The notes: generated from the letters alone by a model not told the origin. 64,000 nt of DNA from Strongylocentrotus purpuratus (GCF_000002235.5 NW_022145606.1:24056095-24120094); one strand, 5' to 3'; positions 48,180 through 61,216 are shown, numbered from the stretch's first letter. Numbers and translations are program-made.

Positions 48180-51100
48180 ATAAATAAAATCAAATTCCAT
48201 TCTGAAACCTTAATTTTTTTCTTTCTAATGGTAATTTCAAAACAGATGATTTGTAGTTAATGTCGATATTAGGTACAGTTTATACAGTTGCCATATATTT
48301 GTTATATAGTATGGAGCTTGAATACATTCATGAACGTTTATATAGTCCAAATTCATACTAAAGCAAACACTATAATTTAAAAACAGAAAAAATCAAATGG
48401 AAATCCCCAACATGTATGCAACGTATTTATCATAAGGACTTACTTACATACTCACTCATTTTGAATGAGAACTACGTGATTATACTAATCGAATATTGGT
48501 TTCAACTGCAAGGGCAGATCTGAGAACTTATACATTATAAAATAAGATTCTGTTTCTTTACATTTATGTCAGTTGTTTCTCTTTTTTTTCCATTGTTTTT
48601 TCTTCAAATTAGTCATCTTTTTTCAATTTTACGACTTTACTAGTTAGTGTCATGTTCTATGTTTCCAAACTACACTCATTATTTACCACTGACACAAATC
48701 AAATTAAAGAATTACAACACATATCCATCTAAGTAAAATAATTCAAGTATATACACCTAATAATCATCCATCAGAAAACATATGCAAATTGTAAAATCGA
48801 GATTATGAATCAAATAAACAATTTAAGGTATTTTTCCAATTCAAAATGTCCTTCTTATGATAAACCTTTCGGTTCATAAATATATATTTATGAATTATAA
48901 ACTCTTTCTTAATTTTAAATGAATTAGGAAACATGTATTTATTGAAAACGATTGAGAAAGGTGACCAGAATATATAAAGAAGCCATAATTGGATGTAGAA
49001 TTTATACTTACGAGCTATGAACGAAAACCAAGGGCAGAAGAAAGCAGATAAAGAAAAATATTAGAATGACTTACATATACATAATGGTGCTCATCTTTTT
49101 TATTTCTCTTTCTACGTGGGGTTTTACGAAATATACTTCTTTCAAGCCTTAATGACAATGTCCATGCTCCTATTTTAACGGGTATTTATGTTTTCAATGG
49201 TTTACCAAACATTTATTTATTATTGTGCAAGAATATCTATTTTAGCGAAGCACTTCAGCTACCGCTTGTTAAAGTTAGGTAAATAAATCAAATCAAATTC
49301 CATTCTGAAACCTTAATTTTTTGCTTTCTAATGGTAATTTCAAAACAGATGGTTGGTAGTTAATGTCGATATGAGGTACAGTTGTTACAATTCCCATATA
49401 TTTGTTATATAGTTTGGAGCTTGAATACATTCATGAACGTTTATATAGTCCAAGTTTATACTAAAGCAAAACACTATAATTTAAAAACAGAAAAAATCAA
49501 ATGGAAATCCCCAACATGTATGCAACATATTTATCATTAGGACTTACTTACATACTTACCCATTTTGAATGAGAACTACGTGATTATACTAATCGAATAT
49601 TGGTTTAAACTGCAAGGGCAGATCTGAGAACTTATACATTATAAAATAAGATTCTGTTTCTTTACATTTATGTCAGTTGTTTCTCTTTTTTTTCCATTGT
49701 TTTTTCTTCAAATTAGTCATCTTTTTTCAATTTTACGACTTTACTAGTTAGTGTCATGTTCTATGTTTCCAAACTACACTCATTATTTACCACTGACACA
49801 AATCAAATTAAAGAATTACAACACATATCCATCTAAGTAAAATAATTCAAGTATATACATCTAATAATCATCCATCAGAAAACATATGCAAATTGTAAAA
49901 TCGAGATTATGAATCAAATAAACAATTTAAGGTATTTTTCCAATTCAAAATGTCCTTGTTATGATAAACCTTTCGGTTCATGAATATATATTTATGAATT
50001 ATAAATTCTTTCTTAATTTTAAATGAATTAGGAAACATGTATTTATTGAAAACGATTGAGAAAGGTGACCAGAATATATAAAGAAGCCATAATTGGATGT
50101 AGAATTTATACTTACGAGCTATGAACGAAAACCAAGGGCAGAAGAAAGCAGATAAAGATAAATATTAGAATGACTTACATATACATAATGGTGCTCATCT
50201 TTTTTATTTCTCTTTCTACGTGGGGTTTTACGAAATATACTTCTTTCAAGCCTTAATGACAATGTCCATGCTCCTATTTTAACGGGTATTTATGTTTTCA
50301 ATGGTTTACCAAACATTTATTTATTATTGTGCAAGAATATCTATTTTGGCGAAGCACTTCAGCTACCGCTTGTTAAAGTTAGGTAAATAAATAAAATCAA
50401 ATTCCATTCTGAAACCTTAATTTTTTGCTTTCTAATGGTAATTTCAAAACAGATGGTTGGTAGTTAATGTCGATATGAGGTACAGTTTTTACAATTCCCA
50501 TATATTTGTTATATAGTTTGGAGCTTGAATACATTCATGAACGTTTATATAGTCCAAGTTTATACTAAAGCAAAACACTATAATTTAAAAACAGAAAAAA
50601 TCAAATGGAAATCCTCAACATGTATGCAACATATTTATCATTAGGACTTATTTACATACTTACCCATTTTGAATGAGAACTACGTGATTATACTAATCGA
50701 ATATTGGTTTAAACTGCAAGGGCAGATCTGAGAACTTATACATTATAAAATAAGATTCTGTTTCTTTACATTTATGTCAGTTGTTTCTCTTTTTTTTCCA
50801 TTGTTTTTTCTTCAAATTAGTCATCTTTTTTCAATTTTACGACTTTACTAGTTAGTGTCATGTTCTATGTTTCCAAACTACACTCATTATTTACCACTGA
50901 CACAAATCAAATTAAAGAATTACAACACATATCCATCTAAGTAAAATAATTCAAGTATATACACCTAATAATCATCCATCAGAAAACATATGCAAATTGT
51001 AAAATCGAGATTATGAATCAAATAAACAATTTAAGGTATTTTTCCAATTCAAAATGTCCTTCTTATGATAAACCTTTCGGTTCATAAATATATATTTATG

Positions 51101-53381
51101 AATTATAAACTCTTTCTTAATTTTAAATGAATTAGGAAACATGTATTTATTGAAAACGATTGAGAAAGGTGACCAGAATATATAAAGAAGCCATAATTGG
51201 ATGTAGAATTTATACTTACGAGCTATGAACGAAAACCAAGGGCAGAAGAAAGCAGATAAAGATAAATATTAGAATGACTTACATATACATAATGGTGCTC
51301 ATCTTTTTTATTTCTCTTTCTACGTGGGGTTTTACGAAATATACTTCTTTCAAGCCTTAATGACAATGTCCATGCTCCTATTTTAACGGGTATTTATGTT
51401 TTCAATGGTTTACCAAACATTTATTTATTATTGTGCAAGAATATCTATTTTAGCGAAGCACTTCAGCTACCGCTTGTTAAAGTTAGGTAAATAAATCAAA
51501 TCAAATTCCATTCTGAAACCTTAATTTTTTGCTTTCTAATGGTAATTTCAAAACAGATGGTTGGTAGTTAACCCATAGCCTGCCATGAGGCTGCATGCAC
51601 GCTACCTATTGAGTGCCATGTGCGTGCAAGGGCGCTTTTGTAATAGCAGTTATTGTTCATGCTCATTGGGCTGTGCTGTGTGTTTTACACTCGCCATTCA
51701 TAGAACCATCGCGTTAATCAGATTATCTCCAAAACAACCTGGCACAGTGGGGATTAGCCCTGTGGCACGATAAGAGTTAATGTCGATATGAGGTACAGTT
51801 TTTACAATTCCCATATATTTGTTATATAGTTTGGAGCTTGAATACATTCATGAACGTTTATATAGTCCAAGTTTATACTAAAGCAAAACACTATAATTTA
51901 AAAACAGAAAAAATCAAATGGAAATCCCCAACATGTATGCAACATATTTATCATTAGGACTTACTTACATACTTACCCATTTTGAATGAGAACTACGTGA
52001 TTATACTAATCGAATATTGGTTTAAACTGCAAGGGCAGATCTGAGAACTTATACATTATAAAATAAGATTCTGTTTCTTTACATTTATGTCAGTTGTTTC
52101 CCTTTTTTTTCCATTGTTTTTTCTTCAAATTAGTCAACTTTTTTCAATTTTACGATTTTACTAGTTAGTGTCATGTTCTATGTTTCCAAACTACACTCAT
52201 TATTTACCACTGACACAAATCAAATTAAAGAAATACAACACATATCCATCTAAGTAAAATAATTCAAGTATATACACCTAATAATCATCCATCAGAAAAC
52301 ATATGCAAATTGTAAAATCGAGATTATGAATCAAATAAACAATTTAAGGTATTTTTCCAATTCAAAATGTCCTTGTTATGATAAACCTTTCGGTTCATAA
52401 ATATATATTTATGAATTATAAACTCTTTCTTAATTTTAAATGAATTAGGAAACATGTATTTATTGAAAACGATTGAGAAAGGTGACCAGAATATATAAAG
52501 AAGCCATAATTGGATGTAGAATTTATACTTACGTTCTATGAACGAAAACCAAGGGCAGAAGAAAGCAGATAAAGATAAATATTAGAATGACTTACATAAT
52601 GGTGCTCATCTTTTTTATTTCTCTTTCTACGTGGGGTTTTACGAAATATACTTCTTTCAAGCCTTAATGACAATGTCCATGCTCCTATTTTAACGGGTAT
52701 TTATGTTTTCAATGGTTTACCAAACATTTATTTATTATTGTGCAAGAATATCTATTTTAGCGAAGCACTTCAGCTACCGCTTGTTAAAGTTAGGTAAATA
52801 AATCAAATCAAATTCCATTCTGAAACCTTAATTTTTTGCTTTCTAATGGTAATTTCAAAACAGATGGTTGGTAGTTAATGTCGATATGAGGTACAGTTTT
52901 TACAATTCCCATATATTTGTTATATAGTTTGGAGCTTGAATACATTCATGAACGTTTATATAGTCCAAGTTTATACTAAAGCAAAACACTATAATTTAAA
53001 AACAGAAAAAATCAAATGGAAATCCCCAACATGTATGCAACATATTTATCATTAGGACTTACTTACATACTTACCCATTTTGAATGAGAACTACGTGATT
53101 ATACTAATCGAATATTGGTTTAAACTGCAAGGGCAGATCTGAGAACTTATACATTATAAAATAAGATTCTGTTTCTTTACATTTATGTCAGTTGTTTCTC
53201 TTTTTTTTCCATTGTTTTTTCTTCAAATTAGTCATCTTTTTTCAATTTTACGACTTTACTAGTTAGTGTCATGTTCTATGTTTCCAAACTACACTCATTA
53301 TTTACAACTGACACAAATCAAATTAAAGAATTACAACACATATCCATCTAAGTAAAATAATTCAAGTATATACACCTAATA
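48180..53381 (+). repeat. Homogenised run of ~1.1-kb satellite units
   Basis: About five successive units are nearly identical over long stretches, including fixed oddities such as GGGGTTTTACGAAATATACT and TTACCAAACATTTATTTATT that other blocks lack. This is the signature of a recent local amplification. One unit carries the 205-bp TTAA insertion. Confidence 0.85.
51572..51776. mobile_element. 205-bp piggyBac-like MITE
   Basis: Splits GGTAGTTAATGTCGATATGA of one satellite unit at TTAA, which is duplicated at 51568-51571 and 51777-51780. Termini CCCATAGCCTGCCATGAGGC and the reverse complement of the other end, CTCTTATCGTGCCACAGGGC, match at 13 of 20 positions. The TTAA plus CCC start is the piggyBac signature. 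GC content is higher than the surrounding satellite. The 62-codon ORF inside is incidental. Neighbouring units lack it, so it post-dates the amplification or was never spread. Confidence 0.8.
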
Positions 53382-56300
53382 ACTTACGAGCTAAAAAATA
53401 GAAAATGTGAAAACAAGGAAAACAGTTAAAAAAGATGACTAGAATAATATGAAGAAGCCATAATTGGATGAAAAGTTATACTTACCAACTACGAACGAGA
53501 ACGAAGTGCAGAAGAAAGCAGATAATGAAAAATATTAGAATGACCTATATAAACGAATGGTGCTCATAACAATGTCCATGTTCTTATTTGTACCTGGTAT
53601 TTATGTTTTCAATGGTTAAGCAAACATTTCATTAGCATCGTACAAGAATATATATTCTCTTTTATCTTTTAAAAGAGAATATCTATTCTTAGCGAAGCAC
53701 TACAGCTACTGCTCGTTAAAGTTGGGTAAATAAATCAAATCAAATTCCATTCTGAAACCTTAGTTTTTTTCATTGTAATGGTAATTTCAAAACAGATGGT
53801 TGGTAGTTAATGTCGATATGAGGTACAGTTTATACAATACCTATATATTTTTCATATAGTTTGGAGCATGAATACATTCATGAACGTTTATATAGTCCAA
53901 GTTTATACTAAAGCAAACACTATAATTAAAAAAAAAAAAAAAAAAATGGAAATCCCCGACATTTATGCAACATATGCATTATTAGGGCTTACTTACATAC
54001 ACACCCATTTTGACTGGGAACCACGTGATTATACTAATCGAATATTGGTTTAAACTGCAAGGGCAGATCTACAAACTTATGCGTGATAAAAATACGTTTC
54101 TATTTCTTTACCTTTATGCCAGGTGTTTCTGTTCTTTTTAATTTTCTTTTAAATTAGTCATCTTTTTTTTCAATTTTACGACTTTACTAGTTATTGACAT
54201 GTTCTACGTTCTCAAATTACAATCATTATTTACCACTGACACAAATCAAAATAAAGAACTACAACACATATCCATCTATGTAAATTAATTCAGGTATATA
54301 CACATAATAATCAACCATCAGAAAACATATGCAAATTGTAAAATCGAGATTATGAATCAAATGAACAATTTATGGTATTTTTTCAATTTAACATTTTCTT
54401 GTTATGATAAACTTTTCGGTTGATATATACATCTTCGTGAATTATAAAATCTTTCTGAATTTTAAAAGAATCAGGAAATGCGAATCCACGGAAAAGGATT
54501 CAGAAAGATGACCAGAATATATAAGGCATCCTTAATTGGATGTAGATTTATACTTTACAAAGTATAAACGAAAACCAAGGGCAGAAGAAAGCAGATAAGG
54601 AAATATATTAAAATGACCTATAAAAACGAATGGTGCTCATCCTTGTCATATTTCTCTTTCTTCGTGGGTTAGTATGAAATAATCGGTTTAGAGCCTTAAA
54701 GACAATGCCCATTCTCTTATTTTTACCGGGTATTTATGTTTTCAATGGTTTAGCAATCATTTAGTTATCACTGGGCACGACTTTTTATTCTAAGCAAAGC
54801 ACAACAACTACTGCTCGTTAAGGTCAAATCTTTTTCTGAATTATACGAAATTACTAGTTATTGACATGTTCTATGTTTCCAAACTATACTCATTATTTAT
54901 CAGTGACACCAATCAAATTGAAGAACTACAACACATATCCATCTAAGTAAATTAATTTAATCCTATACACATAATAATCATCCACTAGAAGATATATATA
55001 TGTGTAAGTTGTACAGTCAAGATTATGAATCAGATGAGCAATTTCAGATATTTTTCAAATCAACATTTCCTTGTTATGATAAACTTTTCGGTTGATATAT
55101 ATATCTATATATTCATGAATTATAAACTCTTCCTTAATTTCGAAAGAATCAGGAAATGTGAATTTATGGAAAACGATTCAGAAAGATGACTAGAATATAT
55201 GAAGCATGTATATTTGGATAAAGATTTATACTTACGAGCTATGAACGAAAACAAAGGGCAGAAGAAAGCAGATAAGGAAAAATATTAGAAAGACCTATAA
55301 AAACGAATGGTGCTCATCCCTATTTTATTTCTCTTTCTTCGTGGGTTAGTATAAAATCATCGGTTTGGAGCCTTAATGACAATTTCCATGCTTTTCTTTT
55401 TACCTGGGTATTTATGTTTTCAATGGTTTAGCAAACATTTCTTCATTATTGTGCACGAATATCTATTCTTAGCGAAGCACTACAGCAAACTGCTCGTTAA
55501 AGTTAAATCTTTCTCTAATTTTTACGTATTCACTAGTTATTGACATGTTCCATTTTTCCAAACTACACTCATTATTTACCATTGACACCAATCAAATTGA
55601 AGAACTACACCACATATCCATCTAGGTAAACGATGTCAATTATAAAAACATAATAATCATCCATCAGAAAAAAAATGCAATTTGTAAAATCGATATTATG
55701 AATCAAATTAACAATTTAAGGTGTTTTTTCAATTTAACATTTCCTTGTTATGATAAACTTTTCGGTTGATATATACATCTTCATGAATTATAAACTGTTT
55801 CTTATTTTGTAAGAATCAGGAAATATGAAAGAAGGAAAACAATTCAGAAAGGTGACTAGAATACATGAAGCAGTCATAATTGGATGTAGATTTATACTTA
55901 CCATCTATTAACGAAAACCAAGGGCAGAAGAAAGCAGATAAGGAAACATAATAAAATGACATATACAAACGAATAGTGCTCATCCTTTTTTTTAAATTTT
56001 TCTTTATTCGTGGGTTAGTATGAAATCATCGGTTTAGAGTCTTAATGACAATGTCCATGCTCTTATTTTTACCTGGGTATTTATGTTTTCAATGGTTTAG
56101 CAAACATTTCTTCATTAATGTGCTCGAATATCTATTCTTAGCGAAGCACTTCAGCAAACTGCTCGTTAAAGCTAAATATTTTTCTAATTTTTACGTATTC
56201 ACTAGTTATTGACATGTTCCATGTTTCAAAACTGCACTCATTATTTACCACTGACACCAATCAAATTGAAGAATTACACCACATATCCATTTAGGTAAAA

Positions 56301-57699
56301 TAATTTGATCTTATACACATAATAATTAACCGGTAGAAGATACATATAAGTTGTACAATCAAGATTATGACCCAAATGAGCAATTTCCGATATTTTTCAA
56401 TTCAACATTTCCTTGTTTTCATAAACATTTCGGTTCATGTATATATATATATATATACTTATATTCATGAACCATAAACTGTTTCTTATTTTGTAAGAAT
56501 CAGGAAATATGAAAAGAAGGAAAACAATTCAGAAAGGTGACTAGAATACATGAAGCAGCCATAATTGGATGTAGATTTATACTTACCATCTATTAACGAA
56601 AACCAAGGGCAAAAGAAAGCAGATAAGGAAACATATTTAAATGACCTATCTAAACGAATGGTGCTCATCCTTTTTTTTATTTTTTCTTTCTTCGTGGGTT
56701 AGTATGAAATCATCGGTTTGGAGCCTTAATGAAAATGTCCATGCTCTTGTTTTTACCGGGTATTTATGTTTTCAATGGTTTAGTAATCATTTCGTTATCA
56801 TTGGGCACGACTTTTCATTCTTAGCAGAGCACTTCAGCAAACTGCTCGTTAAAGTTAAATCTTTTTCTGAATTATACGAATTCACTAGTTATTGACATGT
56901 TCTATGTTTCCAAACTATACTCATTATTTACCAGTGACACCAATCAAATTGAAGAACTACAACACATATCCATCTAAGTAAATTAATTCAATTCTATACA
57001 CATAATAATCATCCACTAGAAGATATATTTATATAAGTTGTATAGTCAAGATTATGAATCAAATGAGCAATTTCAAATATTTTTCAAATCAACATTTCCT
57101 TGTTATGATAAACCTTTCGTTTGATATATATATATCTATATATTCATGAATTATAAGCTCTTCCTTAATTTCGAAAGAATCAGGAAATGTAAATTTTTGG
57201 AAAACGATTTAGAAAGATGACTAGAATATATGAAGCATGTATAATTGAATGAAGATTTATACTTACCAACTATGAACGAAAACAAAGGGCAGAAAAAGCA
57301 GATAAGAAAAAATATTAAAATGATCTATAAAAACGAATGGTGCTCATCCTTTTTTATATTTCTCTTTCTTCGTGGATTAGTATGAAATCATCGGTTTGGA
57401 GCCTTAATGACAATGCCCATGCTTTTCTTTTTGCCGGGTATTTATGTTTTAAATGGTTTAGCAATCATTTCTTTATCATTGGGCACGACTATTTATTCTT
57501 AGCAAAGCAAAACAATTTCTCCTTGTTAAAGTCAAATCTTTTTCTAAATTATACGATTTCACTAGTTATTGACATGTTCTGTATTTCCAAACTATACTCG
57601 TTATTTATCAGTGACACCAATCAAATTGAAAAACTACAAGACATATCCATCTAAGTAAATTAATTCAATCCTATACGCATAATAATCATCTACTAGAAG

Positions 57700-57740
<41 letters not shown>

Positions 57741-58538
57741 TAAGTTGTAGAATCAAGATTATGAACAAAATGAGCAATTTCAGATATTTTTCAATTCAAC
57801 ATTTTCTTTATGATGAACATTTCGGTTCATTTATATTTTCATGAATTATGAACTTGTTCTTATTTTGCAAGAATCAGGAAATGTGAAAACAAGGAAAACC
57901 ATTCAGAAAGATGACTAGAATACATGAAGCAGTCATAATTGGATGTAGATTTATACTTACTACCTATTAATGAAAACCAAGGGAAGAAGAAAACGGATAA
58001 AGAAAAATATTAGAATGACCTAGCATCCTTTTTTTAAATTTTGTATTAAATTAGTCTTCTTTTTTTAATTTTACGACTTTACTAGTTATTGACATGTTCT
58101 ATGTTTCCAAACTACACTCATTATTGACCACCGACACCAATCCCATAAGAGAACTACAATACATATCCATCTAGGTACAATATTTCAATTATATACACAT
58201 AATAATCATCCATCAGAAAAGATATGCAAATTGTAAAATCGAGATAATGATTCAAATGAACAATTTAAGTTTTTTTTTCTTCAATTAAACATTTCCTCGT
58301 TATGATAAACTTTTCGGTCGATATATATATTCATATTCCACATACTAAGAACCTTGCTCTACGATTGGTCAAAAGTAAATCACGTGATAAAAGATAGTTT
58401 GCCCATCATCGCTGGGAGAAGCAAAAAGTTAGTTGCACTGTGTAGGTAGTAGTTCTATCATGTATTATACAGCTCACTCCCAGATATTAATCAAATGATT
58501 GGTCATGCTCGGTCACGTGTGATTCATTTACTGAGCCT

Positions 58539-58570
58539 ATTGCACTCCTTTTCATGAAAATGAGTGCAAT
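58539..58570. repeat. 32-bp near-perfect palindrome
   Basis: Half-site ATTGCACTCCTTTTCA is followed directly by TGAAAATGAGTGCAAT; 15 of 16 positions pair with no loop. It is in the outer part of the composite insertion. Possibly a protein-binding site or a transposon remnant. Confidence 0.9.
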
Positions 58571-59355
58571 ATTTTTCAGTACTATTGAACTAGTTTTCAG
58601 AGCGCGCAGTAGTGCGCGTAGAGGTTAGAGCGCTTAATACTGTTTGTGCATGGGCCTATTCTTGCGCAGCACTATGCGTAAATGGGTGTAGAGGTAAGTG
58701 CGCTTGCTATATCTATACTTATGTGTGCGCACTAAATTGAGACTTATTAAAACTTGAGATTTATTTGTCAGCCATATACTGTCACGAAACAATCTCGAAT
58801 TAATTCTGTTTAAATCAAATAACAAGGATCTAGGGGTTTCGTTGTATAAAACAAATGATGCATGTTCTCATTCGTTTATTATACGATCTATCCGCCCTCG
58901 TCGGAGGCTGTGTGTATCCATCTAAAGGCCCGGTCCCACTGCACTTACGGATGCAAAGAGGATGTAACACGTACAAAAAATCTTGCCATCCGTTGGAAAA
59001 CGCTATGCATCCGTTGTGTACTCATTGCATACGTGTTTCATACGCTCTATCCGTCGAGCATCCGTCCACTGTGATTTCATCCGCGCAAAAAGTTTTGAGC
59101 TGCACAAAACTTTTAGAACGGATGAACTTTCCGCCGTGTACGATGTAAATCCGCGACAAATACGAGCAACAAACGTTCTATGTCCGTTGTCATCCGTTAA
59201 ACGTCCACTGTATCCTCTCTGCATCCTCTGGGCATCATCGCAACTCACATCCGCTGCAGCTGAAAACGGAAAGAGGGAGGAAAGATAAGGTACATGGAAC
59301 GTCTATACATCGTTAGTAGCACGGAAATAGAAAGGATGTAAGCGTATGCATCTCG

Positions 59356-59363
59356 TATATAAA
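59356..59363 (+). promoter_or_regulatory. Possible TATA box of the transposase gene
   Basis: TATATAAA lies 223 bp upstream of the chosen ATG in the Harbinger 5' region, with no intervening ORF. Position and sequence suit a core promoter; no transcript evidence is available. Confidence 0.35.
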
Positions 59364-59585
59364 GTATTCAAAACGGACAAAGCGTTTGTATCTGGGATGT
59401 ATCTCGTATATTTAGGATGTCTAGAGTATGTCTAGAGTATGTAGAAGGACACCTAGTGGACAACCTATATTTTGTATGAAAAGGGGGAGAAAACCATCTT
59501 GATCTCATTATGAGTCGAGCAGCCGTGGTGTACAGACCTCATCACCCTTGGTCTTGGTTTTCAACATCATCAATTGTTCTCCACC

Positions 59586-60878
59586 ATGGATGATCAAAGA
59601 GTCCATATGATAGCTGCACTCATTCAACAGCAGAACCACAACCTGTTCAGACTGTATCAACTTTTAGACAGAAGGAGAAGAAGGAGAAGAAGGAGACGTC
59701 CAAGAGCTGTGTGGGTCCGAGGATGGATCGTGAGAAGAAAGGAGTTTGGACTGTATGACCAGTTGATGGTGGAGCTGAGGAATGAAGACCCTCGTGCATT
59801 CCATCACTTCATGAGGATGCCACCAGCCATGTTTGATGAACTTGTAGAGCGTCTGAGACCCAGGTTGACCAAGCCTAGCACCAACTTCCGTCCCAACCTG
59901 GACCCTGGAATGAAGGTGGCACTGACTCTGCGGCACCTGGCCTCTGGAACCACATACAGAAACATGCAGTATGCATGGAGGGTGCCACACAACAGCATCA
60001 GCAAAGTCGTCAGAGAAGTGGTAGAGGCCATCGTTGAAGAATACGTGGACGAGCTCCTCAGGTGCCCCACCAATGAACAAGGCTGGAGACAACTTGCAGA
60101 AGATTGGTATCAGAGGTGGAACTTTCCCCACACCGTTGGAGCCATAGATGGGAAGCACGTGGCCTGCAAAGCTCCAGCCAACTCAGGGTCCACTTATTAC
60201 AACTACAAGGGCTTCTATAGTATCCTCCTCTTTGCCATGGTTGATGCTGACTACAAGTTCATCTACATCGATGCTTCAAGCAAAGGGTCAGCTTCGGATG
60301 CCCAGGTATACAACGCAAGTGACCTCAAGGATGGGCTGGAACGCAACCTAATCATGGGTTTTCCGGGTCCAGACCCCCTTCCCAATGACACAAAAGATGT
60401 GCCCTACTTCATAGTTGGTGATGATGCGTTCTCCCTTAGAACCTACCTCATGAAGCCGTACAGTTCAAGATACCTCGCCCGTGAAGAGCGGATCTTCAAC
60501 TACAGGCTGTCCAGGGCAAGACGGGTGGTGGAGAACGCCTTTGGCATCCTGGCCAACAGGTTCCAGATACTTCTCACCACCATGCAGCATGACCCAGAGA
60601 CTGTGAAGAGCATCGTGGAAGCTCGCTGCATCCTGCACAATCTCATGCGCACCCACTACCCAGTGTTGCAGAACAGACTTGTCGACCGTCAACAAGGGAA
60701 TGGGGACATGGAGCCTGGTGAATGGAGGCAAGGACGTAACCTGATGGACACTGTGGATGTACAAGGCCCCAACAGAGCTTCGCGTGAAGGGAAGAAGCAG
60801 CGCAACCTCCTGAGACACTGGTGCAACACCCCAGCTGGATCAGTGGAGTGGCAAGACAGGATGATAGATGCTAGATGA
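59586..60878 (+). CDS. Harbinger transposase (HARBI1-like, DDE_Tnp_4)
   Basis: Intact 430-codon frame. I start at the ATG at 59586 because it lies in a perfect CCACCATGG context; the reading frame is open a few codons further upstream but only from a TTG. The protein has a basic N-terminus with ten consecutive arginines (about residues 29-38), a helical region (FHHFMRMPPAMFDELVERLR; LRHLASGTTYRNMQYAW) and the DDE nuclease. The likely triad is D188 in VGAIDGKHV, D279 in FIVGDDAF and E316 in RRVVENAFGILANRFQI. The block RCILHNLMR (about 347-355) is typical of HARBI1. Length fits the family (about 350-450). It catalyses cut-and-paste transposition in the nucleus. GC content is well above the surrounding satellite, and no inactivating change is seen. 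A domesticated host gene is unlikely because terminal repeats are present. Confidence 0.93.
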   Translation: MDDQRVHMIAALIQQQNHNLFRLYQLLDRRRRRRRRRRPRAVWVRGWIVRRKEFGLYDQLMVELRNEDPRAFHHFMRMPPAMFDELVERLRPRLTKPSTNFRPNLDPGMKVALTLRHLASGTTYRNMQYAWRVPHNSISKVVREVVEAIVEEYVDELLRCPTNEQGWRQLAEDWYQRWNFPHTVGAIDGKHVACKAPANSGSTYYNYKGFYSILLFAMVDADYKFIYIDASSKGSASDAQVYNASDLKDGLERNLIMGFPGPDPLPNDTKDVPYFIVGDDAFSLRTYLMKPYSSRYLAREERIFNYRLSRARRVVENAFGILANRFQILLTTMQHDPETVKSIVEARCILHNLMRTHYPVLQNRLVDRQQGNGDMEPGEWRQGRNLMDTVDVQGPNRASREGKKQRNLLRHWCNTPAGSVEWQDRMIDAR

Positions 60879-61015
60879 TTTGAATGGATGCTTCCTTGAG
60901 ACTGTTGCATAAGACTGATGAGATTGTGCCATAAGAACACTGCATTACTATGCTTTGTATACTTGTAGCTGTTTATTGTTATTAAATGTATGTTGTGGGG
61001 TCCTACAATGGATAG

Positions 61016-61216
61016 GTTAAAACTTTCTTCTTCTTTTTTGTTTACTTAATAAAGTGTTGGTAAAAACTTGGAAAAAATTGTTAAAACTTTGTTTTTTTGT
61101 TTTGTCTAATAAAGTGTTGGTAAAATCTTGGAAAAAATGGTTAAAACTTTGCATATTTTTGTTTACTTAATAAAGTGTTGGTAAAAACTTTGAAAAAATG
61201 GTTAAAACTTTGCATG
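61016..61216 (+). terminator. Tandem ~60-bp repeat with three polyadenylation signals
   Basis: Just past the transposase stop, a unit GTTAAAACTTT followed by a T-rich run, TAATAAAGTGTTGGTAAAA and CTTGGAAAAAAT is repeated three times plus a partial fourth. Each unit holds AATAAA (61048-61053, 61108-61113, 61169-61174) and a GTGTTGGT downstream element. This is probably the transposase 3' end. Confidence 0.75.

Larger units (their letters stand above)
43557..58334 (+). repeat. Satellite block 3, mainly ~1.1-kb monomers
   Basis: The array restarts at GAGATTATGAATCAA (43557). The long unit equals the ~605-bp unit plus about 490 bp inserted after GCTCGTTAAAGTTA (GGTAAATAAATCAAAT through ACATTCATGAACGTTTATAT to TTTTACGACTTTACTAG). 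The marker GATGGTTGGTAGTTAATGTC (or close variants) recurs near 44804, 47144, 48245, 49348, 50451, 51557, 52862 and 53796. Spacing in the regular part is about 1,100-1,108 bp; longer where a MITE is inserted, shorter at a rearrangement near 53382. Short-type units are mixed in at 45.1-46.5 kb and dominate from about 54.8 kb to 58.3 kb. Orientation is the same throughout. Confidence 0.93.

Noticed and set aside
51585..51773. Cys-rich 62-codon ORF as a secreted peptide
   Set aside because: Contained within the 205-bp MITE and absent from neighbouring units.
59664..60940. Minus-strand ORFs antisense to the transposase
   Set aside because: Shadows of a GC-richer coding frame; no domain.
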